Shown piece after piece: positions 25,398 through 36,568 of a DNA stretch of 64,000 bases. The first letter of the stretch is position 1. The number at the start of each line of letters is the position of its first letter. Source of the stretch: Ceriagrion tenellum (taxonomy: Eukaryota > Arthropoda > Insecta > Odonata > Coenagrionidae); contig OY720639.1 of assembly GCA_963169105.1 (NCBI GenBank), forward strand, positions 92,764,559 through 92,828,558, in the 5' to 3' direction. The notes beneath the pieces are model-generated. The model was not told where the DNA came from, did no database searches, and saw only the letters and a program-made list of their open reading frames with translations. The translations under genes were made by a program, and so were the position numbers.

Positions 25398-26273
25398 GTA
25401 ATAAAGTCTTCTCGGGTTTTCCACCAGGTTAGGTTGTTGTTGGCCGATGTTTCGATGGCTACCTCCACCATCTTCCTCAGGGAATATCAATTTTGAGGTT
25501 GGTGCCACCTCCTGTACCTGACATCTACGTCTACGTAATACCCTGAGAGCCACCACGAGGGTGTGTGGCAGGGGGTGAAGATCACCAAACATGCACTATT
25601 GTCATGCAAGTAGGATATTTAAGGGAGACTTGCTAGAGAATAGGGTCACATGCAGCTAGATGGTTAGTATCTACATAATAAGAAAGGGATTATTGGTTGC
25701 TATTACATGCATCATGCACTACAGACTGCTCTTACTATATTTCACCTACCCATCCCTTTGCTACGCTGCCTATTGTTCTCTCTTATGGTATGCGGGGAAA
25801 ATTTCATTTTAAATCTATCGGTACGACAATCTATCTCTCTAATCTTATTAATCTGATCAAACCTACATAATACGTAGGGGTTCTTAATAAATACCTTATG
25901 TCATCTGCAAAAAAAATCGGTTTCGAATTTAATTAAAAGGTTTAACCTAAATTTTAACCTGCGTTCTGATAATAATTCCCATCCTAGTTCTTCTATTAAA
26001 CTCGTAACACTTATACAATTATCATAACGGCCTTTAACAAACCTAGCGGATCTCCTTTGCACACGCTCTAATTCTTTTATCATACCTGCCTCATACGGAT
26101 CCCATATACAAGCGGCATATTCTATTTGGCACGGTTTTGCGCCAAACCGTCAGGTATATAAGGAGGCACCAATCTCGAAACTGACATGCCCTGAGGGCGA
26201 TGGTGGAGGTGGCCATCGAAACTTCGGCCAACAACTACCTAACCTATTGGAAAACCCGAGAAGACTTTATTAG
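25398..26273. mobile_element. long inverted-repeat element split by a LINE
   Basis: Arms of about 125 bp, at 25398-25522 and 26149-26273, are inverted copies. Each starts at its outer end with TAATAAAGTCTTCTCGGG, passes through GGTTAGGT-GTTGTTGGCCGA and GTTTCGATGGC-ACCTCCACC, and ends inward at TA-ACCTGAC. Together they would form a non-autonomous foldback element. The whole centre is occupied by a LINE fragment (25523-26148). The inner side of the right arm abuts a near-perfect 20-bp palindrome (ACGGTTT-TGCGCC-AAACCGT, 26131-26150). Confidence 0.8.
25523..26148 (-). pseudogene. 5'-truncated LINE C-terminus, nested
   Basis: This is the C-terminal tail of a non-LTR retrotransposon, read on the minus strand. 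From about 26141 it encodes QIEYAACIWDPYEAGMIKEL, then ERVQRRSARFVKGRYDN, then SVTSLIEELGWELLSERR, blocks typical of LINE C-termini. After frame breaks near 25900 it continues as INKIREIDCRTDRFKMKF and PHTIRENNR. The 3' end lies at 25523-25590 and finishes in a CGTAGACGTAGAT tail. The RT and endonuclease are missing, so this is a 5'-truncated insertion. It sits exactly between the two arms of the foldback element, so it landed there after or together with that element. It belongs to the same broad family as the copies at 2.4 and 55-57 kb but is a separate lineage. Confidence 0.85.
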
Positions 26274-26679
26274 TATTATACGCAGGAAAAAACCAAATCA
26301 TATTTTAATAAATGATAAATATATCACACAATAACATACTCGTTGATAAACTATGCTAGTATAAGAAATACAACAGCGTTTATCCTCTCCTTTTATTTCC
26401 ACCTTCCAATGAATTCCGCATTCAGGTCTCTCCTAATTTGTACTCCTAATATTTTTTTAAATTACTGCATCTTTAATTTCTGTGCCCAATTATGATAATG
26501 GCCTTGACCTTTCTTTTATTTTTATTCCTTTTATGCCCATATATACAGTCTTCTTTACACAAAAAGGCTCATCCGAAGCTGGATAACGACTTTTTTATTT
26601 GTTTCGGATGTGCCTTCCTCTTGGGATCATTTGGGATCTCAATGGCCTAAGTTTGCAATTCTGGGTTATACATCTTCAC
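26274..26679. other. AT-rich spacer, nothing recognised
   Basis: No supported feature. Confidence 0.5.
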
Positions 26680-26779
26680 GATTTATATAGAATATCTAAA
26701 TCTCTTCACGATTTATATATGAACATATAAATCGTGAAGATATAGATTTATATTATAAATACAGATTTTGATACGTTAT

Positions 26780-26842
<63 letters not shown>
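26680..26842. repeat. inverted/direct short repeats and (TA)n microsatellite
   Basis: TCTTCACGATTTATATA occurs twice in direct orientation (about 26669 and 26703), then once inverted as ATAAATCGTGAAGATATAGA (about 26726), so it can form a hairpin. An uninterrupted TA dinucleotide run of about 61 bp follows at 26782-26842. Confidence 0.8.
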
Positions 26843-26847
<5 letters not shown>

Positions 26848-27079
26848 TCACGTCAACAAGCCAACGGTCTATTGTCATGCACAGAACCCGACCTCTCCAT
26901 TATCTTGAACTAAAATGTTAAGCCTGAAAGTTATTATTAACCAGCCATGTTAAACTAGGCGAAAGTATGAGAATTAGCATTGCAAAGCAACCTATCTACA
27001 AACTAAACTTGGTTGTTGCGTTTATGCCGAATACCAAACATTGTTAGGTTACATATTTGAGTAAACTTGGATTCATTAA

Positions 27080-27595
27080 AATAATTTATGTAATTCAATA
27101 TCTAAGTTAAGTAAATATGGTGGTTTAACAGATACCGTCACTTCTTACTCGATGAATAATCTATTTAAAAAGCTATACGGAAAATTTCAAAAAAGCGTTA
27201 TATTGTTTTCCACAATAATGTTAATATTATACAACCATAGTTTCGATGGTTCACGTCATCATTGCAATATTGTGAAGATGAAATATGGCGATGAAAATGA
27301 AACGTGAAGATGACGTGAATCGTTGAAACCATGGTCGTAAGATATTAACGTCATTGTGGAAAAACGTATAACCACTTTTATTCAAAATGTTTGGGAAATT
27401 CCATAAAGTCATGCTGGAAACCACCAAAAGCTATACGGAAGGAAAGGTGCTAAAATATCTGATATATTAAAAGTGATAAAAGAAAATTATCATGGAAGTC
27501 ATATTATAAAAGCTGATGAGTATAACGCTATAATACCTGACATCTTTTACGCCATCAAAGTTGGTAAAAGGATAACTGTGACAGCTCTAAGTTGA
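27080..27595 (+). pseudogene. unrecognised reading frame interrupted by a foldback insertion
   Basis: A frame open from 27080 encodes SKLSKYGGLTDTVTSYSMNN and reaches KKLYG at 27182. The same frame resumes at 27428 with KLYGRKGAKISDILKVIKEN and runs to a TGA at 27593-27595. The break is flanked by a 15-bp direct repeat, AAAAGCTATACGGAA (27168-27182 and 27426-27440), which looks like a target-site duplication. Removing one repeat plus the insert would rejoin the frame without a shift. I do not recognise the protein. It has no signal peptide or membrane segment, and the preserved frame is the only argument that it was coding. It could be a fragment of another mobile element. Confidence 0.45.
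27183..27425. mobile_element. foldback insertion with 15-bp flanking repeats
   Basis: Between the 15-bp direct repeats lies an inverted repeat at about 27197-27373. Its arms start GTTATAT-GTTTTCCACAA on the left and GTTATACGTTTTTCCACAA on the right (reverse complement). They run through TTAATATTATACAACCATAG versus TTAATATCTTACGACCATGG and end at TTCACGTCATC. The loop is about 50 bp. An extra 52 bp (27374-27425) lies outside the right arm, so either the element is asymmetric or the flanking repeat is not a simple target duplication. It has no coding capacity. Confidence 0.65.
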
Positions 27596-27968
27596 CGCTG
27601 AACATTTGGTTAGGCGTTATATATTCACTTCCGTTCATAAGTTTGAATATTACGCATTTTTGAAATATCACTTACTGCCCATTGCGAATCGCGTGATCGC
27701 AAAAACCTTTATAGATATCCGGCTTACCTTTCTATAGGTTTGCACGAAGAACGTATGAATGGGATTGAAAATTGGACGAAATTGCCTTTTGTAATACATT
27801 ATCACCCCAAACAGGTAATATTCATTACCATATAACTTTTTTGCATTTCACATTTTTTTTTCAAAGTTTATGCTGTTCAGCGAGAAAGGATAAAAAAATC
27901 TTCACTCTCACAGCCGCGATTCTTTCCATTGCTAACTATCAATTTATGATTTTCCAGTGCAGCCTAAC
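27596..27968. other. AT-rich spacer, nothing recognised
   Basis: Ordinary AT-rich DNA. The open frame at 27772-27975 lacks motifs. Confidence 0.5.
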
Positions 27969-28200
27969 CCTTTGAGTGCGGAATGACGTGATATAACGTC
28001 ATGGCTGTCTTTACGCCGGTGCTGAAGAAGTTATATCACGTGATGGGTACCGTGAATGTTCCAGCTTTCATTAGGGGGCCAAAAGAAAGTTCCCTAGTGA
28101 ATGCTGGAACACTTATGATACCCTTGATGTCGTATGACGTCACCAGCACCAGTTTAAAGACAACCATGACGTCATATCACGTCATACGGCATTCCAAGGG
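27969..28200. mobile_element. palindromic piggyBac-type MITE
   Basis: The ends are CCCTTTGAGTGCGG and, on the other strand, CCCTTGGAATGCCG. The right flank is TTAA and the left flank CTAA, fitting a TTAA target site as used by piggyBac transposons. The whole element is one long imperfect palindrome: the outer 55 bp of each arm match (TGACGTGATAT-ACGTCATGG-TGTCTTTA), and the inner arms match through GGTGCTG, GGGTA-C and GTTCCAGC-TTCA-TAGGG. It encodes no transposase. Two further copies lie at 57.9-58.3 kb. The 67-codon open frame inside is an accident of the palindrome. Confidence 0.8.
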
Positions 28201-30401
28201 TTAAAGCTGTACAACTCGGTTGCAGATGGTTAATCAATTATTTTATCAAAATATGACACTCTTGACGCCACTCAATAAGTACAGTGCCATTAATTCTATT
28301 GCTTCTAATATTATTGGTCATTAACCTATAGCATGAAATAACCCTATCTATTCTCATTCCAACGAAAAGACCACCTTCAATAACCAAGACGTATTTTCTA
28401 TATAATGATTATAGCTCAAGTTAGAAGATATGTTGAGGGCAAATAATTAGTTTAAATACCCCAAGGAAAAGAAGCAATAAGCTCCTTTAAGCTTGCTCCT
28501 TCAGTTTTATTTCACTGAGGGTCCTGAACCTATAATACTGCAAAAAGCAATGATTAGTCTCGATATGCGGATTAAAGTGCCTTTGGTCGTTGGACACAAC
28601 TCACAACGTGAAAACAAACTCACGTTATTTATAAGTTTCTCAACATAAGATACTACAAATTTCACGATTTTTCAGTTGAAAGGCAAGAAAATAATATCCA
28701 TGCTTAGAAGCCACCCTTAAATTACGCCTCTTAGAAAGGAGACAAATAAACAAACTGCAACTTTGGGATTTCAACCTTAAAAACAAGTTTCTTCGAGTAA
28801 AAGGCAATAACTTATAAGCTGTTTTGAAAACAAGAAGCATTTTCACGCCTCTCAATTTTAATAAGCGAAATAAACTCTCCAATTTATTTTACTTTATTCA
28901 GTTTACATTTATTAAGTATATATCTGATGGATTATTTGAATATCTCTGTGAACCATAAAAATACTTATGAGAAAAGCAAAATTATAACTATCCTATGGCG
29001 TTTAACGTATTATCCATATTTTTCACACGCTTTGTAATGGCTACTGATAAAAAGTACTGATCCGTGTATTTAAGGGCCAGTTTTTCCATCTCCCAAGAAG
29101 CCGCTGACAGTACTTTAGTTGAAAAGAGTATCTTCCCGACAAAATCTGCTAGCTTAAAATTTGAAATATGAAAGTCTAAGAAATTTATGGAGTAAATATT
29201 TATTCTGACTCGAACATAAATAGGTATCTTTCATTATGTGGATAGACTAATATTTCTTCATCATCATCTTAAAAATTATAAATTTTTCGATGGTATTATC
29301 CATTATCACAATAGCGTTGAAATGTGTGTACTGAAATATGATTTTATCACAAAAAATGTGGATCACGGATTCTAAGGCTTACCCTTCTGACATTTTCCTT
29401 ATATTTGGCACGAACAAAGGTCATATACCATCGCAGAAAAATTATCTGGAAAACTGTTGGCGAAAATAGCCTATTTAGCAGATTGATAAACATCCAACTC
29501 TAGAATTTTAGAGAACCGCTTAGGGTAGTAAATGAATTTTCACTGAAATCAGGGCAAATATTTCAAAACCGTATTCGGAACGTAATTGAATTCTCATTAG
29601 AATTTTTGTGGCGCTACACCGACATTCGATAATCAATGCAAACAAACTTTTTTCCTTGTTGTGATGAAAAGTGAAGTATATTGTTCACAAAATAGTCCAA
29701 ATTGACTTCAGTAATCAATATCATAAGTCTTAAGATATCATGGCCTCGATTACGCGTCATCCAGATACGCCAAGGATTATTTGCGTAGATTCCAATTACA
29801 GCATATGGCAATACTTTCGATATAATTTCGGCTTAGTGGGTGATTCGTCGCAGAATCCGAAAATTGAATGGTAAAATATATATAGCATTTGTTTTATTTT
29901 TGCCTTGTATTGATGGTAGCACTCGATTATTTCATTTAATACCATTACAACAGGTACATGATAGGGTTATAAACGCATTGAATTTAGTTCAATTTGAATG
30001 ACTGAAATAAGGACCATGAATGAGAACCCTAACACACTACGCCTTGTCATAGAATATACATTTTCTAATCTCATCTCATGAAATGCTAAATATCAACTCA
30101 AATATCTAGCTTTGAAAGAGCAAACGAAAGAAATTGTAAGTAAACAAAAGAAAATTAGTGGATACTCTGTCAATTCCTGCTAAGTGGAAATTCCCACTTT
30201 CCTCGACGAAAATAGCTCTTAATAAACCGGCATAGACACCAGTGAGAGAAGTATCCACGCAAAGAGTGAGCAACCTTAATGGACACCTTGCAATCTCGAG
30301 GATATTTCCGCTCTTTGAGATATGTGAAAAACTCTGGAGACCTGGAAATGAACAAGAGGCTGAATGGCAAAGGTGAATACCAGATCGGAAATGACTTACT
30401 C
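28201..30401. other. AT-rich spacer, nothing recognised
   Basis: No supported gene. Short minus-strand frames (28640-28882, 29614-29811, 30170-30442) have no recognisable motif. Confidence 0.45.
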
Positions 30402-30406
30402 TGAAC

Positions 30407-30426
30407 AGAATGTTCTAGAACGTTCG
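30407..30426. promoter_or_regulatory. perfect four-unit heat-shock-element match
   Basis: AGAATGTTCTAGAACGTTCG is four contiguous alternating pentamers (nGAAn, nTTCn, nGAAn, nTTCn), the textbook binding site for heat-shock factor trimers. A fifth TGAAC lies just upstream at 30402, in the same orientation as its neighbour. No heat-shock gene is visible nearby, so the site may be fortuitous or regulate an unseen transcript. Confidence 0.45.
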
Positions 30427-31083
30427 TTTTTTTAGGACTCATCTATGAAGTGTCTAATGGCTTTGACAATATAGACAGAAATGTAGAACATCGAAAAAAG
30501 TAGACCTCAATCAAGACCACACAATAACATATCACCTCTCGGTTTTGAAACTTAGAAACGATTGAGAGCAGATTATGCTGAAGTTTATTTTTCACATTGA
30601 GACGAGTAATATGTCATCCGAGGTGTTTCAATTCTTAATAATGCTATATTGCCCTATAATTTAGTTATACCGTGAATGGACATAAATGTCACTTTGTTTA
30701 TATTCGTGATACAAATAGATAAATATTTCCTCCACCTGATATTAGCAAAAAAATTCTACACTTAAGTGCAATTATCATCGAAAGTTGGACTTGAGATTAC
30801 AAGGTCTCCAGTGGAAGAATCAAAGAAACACGAATATATAACTTATATTGTTGTTAAATGTCATCCTAATATCTCTCGTACCCCAAAAATAAACTGCTTA
30901 ATCCTTTTTTCTCTTAATAGAACATTTTTAGAATTTGGGAAATCATTTTTCAACTTATTTCTAAGACCTGTACCACATAGATTTCTTTTGCTCCGAAAAA
31001 ACATTTGTTTTTAATTTTCAGTTTTTCGGGTTATTTTCTCCATCATGGATGATCATAACCCATATTTTATCTATCATTGGTAA
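30427..31083. other. AT-rich spacer, nothing recognised
   Basis: The open frame at 30766-31014 (82 codons) shows no motif. Confidence 0.45.
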
Positions 31084-31171
31084 AAATATAGCTTTATATT
31101 AGATATCATAAATAAATATAGCTTTATACTAGGCATTATAGATACATTTTGCATTATATTAGGTATATGAT
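31084..31171. repeat. short tandem repeat, 30-bp unit, three copies
   Basis: AAATATAGCTTTATA recurs at 31084 and 31114, and a diverged unit (TTTTGCATTATATTAGGTAT) follows at about 31147. AT-rich minisatellite. Confidence 0.6.
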
Positions 31172-33414
31172 GTGTGTTAGCTTTCTTGTTTTTTTGTCAC
31201 CTAAATTTACAAAATATGAAAATTTCAAGTTTCGCATTAGAACAGTGAATGATTTCCCAGTACCTCAGGCATCAGGCCCACTTTTTAGCTCAAAAAAATT
31301 AAGTACCGTTTTTGCAATTTCAAGAAATATCTTCTTTACTTCGGTACCGGGTAAAATAAGCCTGCTGTAGCCGGTAAAAAGGGAAAAAAACGAATATTTT
31401 CAGTCCTCACGCAGAGCATTTGAGGCTACAAAATATATTTGGATAAGAAAGCCATAAATTTCCAGGGATCAGCCCATCAGACCTTCAATATTTCACTCGT
31501 TATGTATCTCTGCGATTATTTTTAATGTCAAGTAATTGAGCACTACATTTATGCATAATAATTTTATTGGAAGAGAAAACGAATTCTGCTACACAAAGAA
31601 TATACATTTACCCCACATAAAATTATTATCAGAAATTCCTCAAAGTTGGTTTCTGACAACATGGCCCCCCAGCACATTTTCGTTTGCTACATCGGGTTTC
31701 CTGCTACGCTTAGGCAACTTTTCGTAAAAGGCCATTGTTGCATTTGTGTTGAAGTCATTAATTTTGTATTGTTAAATCTAGAAACCATGAAACTCAATCT
31801 GGGCCAATTACTATATCACCTACCAGCTGAGAAGCCGTTTCATCTCCTTGAGTCACCATTGAATTATATCATATGGTTTCGTGTCAAGAGACGTATCCTT
31901 AAATAAACCTTTCTTCTCTTAAACCCGTGTAATGGGTCCTCCAATGTCTCTCAGAGAGAACTGGATCAGTGCTCAAAGTGAGCTACATTTTATCGCAATG
32001 AAGAAGGCAATTGTATTTGCTTTTTCCCAACGAGAGGGACAAGTCAAAGCAAGAGTTTAACCATCGAGCAAGAAAGCTTTTTGAAAGGTACACTAGGAAA
32101 GAATAGATCTTGACTCCCTAAACAAAGCCTCACGCCATCTGTCTCGCAAAGCAAGGGTAAAGAAGACGGTAATGAGTTGAAAGGCCTTTTCTAGCTTCAG
32201 CACAAGAAGGACGCGGTTCTCATTAGGAACATGACTGCTTTTCAAAACTCAAGATTCTAAGAGAGATTTATCTTTTTACTCCCATAAGAATGATTTTTTT
32301 TTCGTTCCATGTCATGAATTGTGCAGTACCTACTTAAGGGCATTACAAGCCAACGGAGCTGCAGACATATTCGTATTATCCTATTCCTATAACTCTTCAG
32401 TATGCGTGCTATTCGTATTCTTATGCTCATATTACGGAAATAATTGACACATGGAGGGAAAATTATGCCAGAAAAAACGTGTTTTGTTAATACATTTTAC
32501 GATCAGAAAAGAGAAGATGAAATATTGCGGAATGTTGGTTTCAAAGCCACTAGAGACACGGCGATCAAACTGATGGCAAAACATGGTGACAATCACAAAT
32601 GCCGATTTTAAACGGCAAAATCTACTCACTGAAACTGCAGGATGGGGTTATGTTGTCTCCACGTCGGTCGGTCAATCAGGGTCCCAAATGATTCACATCT
32701 TTCTCTCCAACTTCAAAATGCTCAATGTACTATACCCATCACATTTCTAGCTCCCAATCACTTTTGATATAACTTTTTGGATTGGCTCTGCCGATGGATC
32801 GTCAATAGTATCTGCAAGTATTATAAAAGCTGTGCTTGGGTGGTTTACAATGTCATGTCATTGCTGACACTTTCCCGCTCTCTCGAAATAATTGCATTTC
32901 TCTTAGCAGTGTTACCAGTCATCTCTCATCAGTCAGCTCTCTTCTATATTCCATCCCATATCCAACCCCGTCCACGCAAGCTTTCTCTCCTAGACGTTCC
33001 TCTTAGGTCTAATGATTGCCACATAGTTTTTATAGCTTCACATGCTCATTTCAACACTTGAGTAGGAAGTTCGTAAAATGCAAGTTTTAGTTGGGATGAT
33101 AGGTGTAATGATGGTCCCATTACTACCTCCGCATGAAGGATGAAAAAGGGATATGAGGTAGAATAGTTGCAAAGTAAATGGGCATCTTTTTCCCTGCGCC
33201 CGTCTTCTTTTCTTCCCCTGCGTCATCACTTATTCACCATGAAGTGAGACAAAAACCAAAAATATATACCAATTTTCGTGCATTTATTATAAAATAAAAG
33301 ATCCAATTTTCATGCTCTCAACTATTGTCTTAGCTATATGAAAAAATGTCAACTACTTGCGGTTATAGGCATGATACAGTGTAATAATAATGACTTCTTT
33401 ATTACTCGAGCGAA
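31172..33414. other. AT-rich spacer, nothing recognised
   Basis: Several open frames of 60-94 codons (31149-31370, 31646-31906, 32777-33061) lack motifs. No repeat structure was recognised. Confidence 0.45.
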
Positions 33415-33850
33415 TTTATTTTTTTATTTATTTACTTAATTTGTCCACATACAGCATAATTGCCAGTCCAGTGGACCAATATAACAAACACAGAAGATAG
33501 ACATTCAAACAAAACTAAGATCAATAGCAATTTGGTAAAAAAAATGTTTTTAAGGGCCTAGAGGAGAAAATCGATTGAAGATTGCTAGCAAAATGAGAAA
33601 GAGCGCGGTTTGTAAAAGTGTTGGATGAAAGCGAAAACGGATCAATGTTGGTAGGAAGATAATTCATTGGGGAGGAGAAGCGGAAGTGGAGGGAGCGTTT
33701 GGTAAAGGATAATCTGGGAATGGGCAGGTGGAGTAGAGAGTGTGTGTGGATGGGTCTAGATGGGATTCGAAAACTGATTGGAGATCATTTCAAGGCAGTC
33801 TGTAGTTGAGTTGAGAATGCTATGCTACAGTCAGTTCTGATTATTAGTTT
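33415..33850 (-). pseudogene. probable LINE 3' fragment, minus strand
   Basis: The minus strand ends near 33415-33440 in an A-rich tail of AAATAAATAAA units. Upstream of it, one frame reads IPRLSFTKRSLHFRFSSPMN, then YLPTNI, then TFTNRALSHFASNLQSIF. This resembles the R-S-F-x-x-x-A-x-x-x-W-N-x-L-P ending of many LINE ORF2 proteins, but the diagnostic W-N is not present. No RT motif is attached. It may instead be an untranslated retroelement tail. Confidence 0.35.
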
Positions 33851-36182
33851 CGGAGATCAGATAAGGAGACTGCAGACAAAATGGTATCAGTTACCATATT
33901 GGAAAATGGGGCATTCTGTATTTTACTATTTTTGAATATTAATTTCAAACTTCATTGTCCCATTCTATCATTTACACTTTAATATTACATCAATTTCTGG
34001 TTTGACCGCTCTATTCTCCTGACTACTTTTTGGCCTGCACCGAGCGGCCGGGGAACTTGCGAGGTTCAGATTTGAACTGAGAAGAGTACAGAACCCCTGG
34101 TGTGGAATCAACCCGTACCGCATAACCTAGCGGTGATTTGCATGATACATCGAAGATATAGATGAAGATGGGTAAGACGATATATATGAGTCAATTACTG
34201 CAAAATTTAATAACATTTCTGGTAAGTAGAAAACAATTCTTGGACCACATGTCACTAAATTACGTAGACCAATTTCAGGTACACCGAGACTAGCGACGGG
34301 TAGCTTTGCGGAATCACCCGTAATGCACACTTATATGCGTATTTTTTGATGGAAATCATAAGTGTGGCAATATTATTGACTCACTAGCTACAGTTAAGAA
34401 TATTGCCACCTTAGACAATGCTTTATTATGGATACTGTCCAAAACTCGCTCTGTAGCTTTCCCGAGAACTTCTTTCAGAGTGCAAGGGTACTGTCCGGGC
34501 AAGCGCATAACTACGCTAATTAAATAAATATGGCCATGTAGCTTTAGCGCACTCACATTTGGACGCACTGTTTACAAACCGTTCTAAATAATGTTCAGTT
34601 AAGCAGCTCTAGAGTTCTAAAGAAAATATTTTCTCCATCATAGTTCACAGAGCTCTCTCAAAGTTTATTTAGGTGGACTACAGCTCCACCACTGATATTT
34701 TTATAAAACTGGACTCGTTTACTTGCCAGCGATTGGTCGTTTGATCCACGAATCGGATCAAAGGTATGTATCGTACTTATTTCTCTTTTCAGCACTGAAA
34801 ATAAAATTCGAATCCATAATTGGATACGATCTCACCCTTTGCACGGTACAGTTTCAATCCTGTCAATTTCTGTTTGATTTTAAACACTGACATTGGCATC
34901 GTCAAATACGGTCTTACGTCACTCCAGAGCACTATGATCTACGCCGTGACGTCACGGAAGGCGTCACTGCATTCCTTTCACGCTCCATACGCTCACGAAT
35001 GATATTAGAGTCTGCCAGAGCGAGTCGTGGTCTTGGCGGAATTTCAATGTGGAGTGTTTAAGGCGCTACTATTGGATTTTTACTTGAGTTAGGCCAATCA
35101 ATGACACTAACACTTTACATTAAACTTTAGAAATAGCGTCGATGACATGAAAATGTGCCCAAATATCCTACAAACATACTTATGTATAGATACTTATCAT
35201 ATTTTTATGGGATTTTAATTATTAAATATTTGATTCGAATGTTTTTAGATTTAGGGCTTTATTAAAGTTCTTTGTTTTTTATATGCATATAATTTGTAGC
35301 TTTTATAATATAAATCTTCATGTATGATAACAATTAAAACTATACTACCCATTTTTTAAATTGCACTAATTGTACACCTGATATCCATCTCAAGGTTGAT
35401 CATGTGTTTCCAATTTCTTCCAAATTTGTAAGAATGTTATAAAACTTTAAGAAGATTAATAAAAATTCTGTATAAATGAAAATAATAATAAAAAATTTGT
35501 ATAATTTGATGCAAAGGAGACCTGAGACTGCTAAAATACATCTGCGAAACGTTGGTAGAAATTGGTGTTTGAAGTCCTTAATTCGCCTGAGACCAATCCT
35601 CCACAATAACTTAAAATCCATATAAGGTGGTAAAAATTAACTTACATGACAAATTAGCGCTTGGACTGTCTAAATAATATTCAGCCTTGCAGATTGTTAG
35701 GTCTCTTTACCCCTGCATTAATTGGGATAATTTGTACATGAACATATGACATGATTCCACGCACTCCAATGCAACTCTTAGGGAAATGTACTCTAATGGC
35801 CGTTAATTGTATACAGCCTTTGGAGCATGGCGTCTCGTAAATTTTATTTATGCATGCAAATTATTAGTTTTTTAAATAATTTTATGTATTCATGACTTGG
35901 GCCATTCCCTTAATATGTTTTCCTAATTTGATTTCAATTTGCTCTCTTTCTTTACACGGCAATTGGAACAAAATATATGCTGGGTCCTTTGATTTCACAA
36001 GTTTATTTGGATTTCATTTTCATAAAACGAATTAGCGGTCAAAAGGCAACGGACTTAAAAATTTCTTTGATTTTTGATGTGGTAACAAAGCAGTTTGCAC
36101 AGAAAGTCTGTATTTCAGTCTTTTTTAGAGTCAGCAAATTGTTAGCATTGGGATGGTGAGTAAATAATCGAATCGGTCATTT
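33851..36182. other. AT-rich spacer with one ribozyme-like remnant
   Basis: No gene was recognised. At about 35520-35570 the sequence ACCTGAGACTGC, then CATCTGCGAAACGTTGGTAG, resembles the CTGA-stem-GAAAC pattern seen at 42.8 kb, but the CTGANGA core is incomplete and no closing stem I is visible. Confidence 0.4.
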
Positions 36183-36384
36183 CAAAAAGGTCATGAGTCA
36201 CAAAATTAAAACTTTACAGAAGGAAATAACTTCATACAGTGTAAACTAACTGCATATTTTTTCTCATTTAGATGCCCATGATTTCTGAGATGTTGTGGAA
36301 AACGTAGCCATGTGTATTTTCATTCCGAAATTTACCAGTTATTTTAAAAGTAAATTTTAAAATTTATGACTCATGCCTTTTTTG
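36183..36384. mobile_element. short TIR element (MITE), 202 bp
   Basis: The ends are inverted copies of about 35 bp: CAAAAAGGTCATGAGTCACA at 36183, and CAAAAAAGGCATGAGTCATA as the reverse complement of the sequence ending at 36384. Both continue with AAATT-AAA-TTTAC. It is non-coding, and no clear target duplication was seen. It lies about 185 bp beyond the 3' end of the decayed gene at 36.6-38.5 kb. Confidence 0.65.
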
Positions 36385-36568
36385 CGATGAACAACTACTC
36401 ACTATAAGTAAAATAGAAAGGTTATCCCTTGAGAAACATGTTTATATCACAAAAAGCATTGCATTTGGCACAATACAAAACCACGTAGAGCTGTTATTAT
36501 TTTATCAACTTTATTCAGTATCTTTGTGTCTTAGGGACCCCATTGAAAGAGTATCACAATAAACCACA

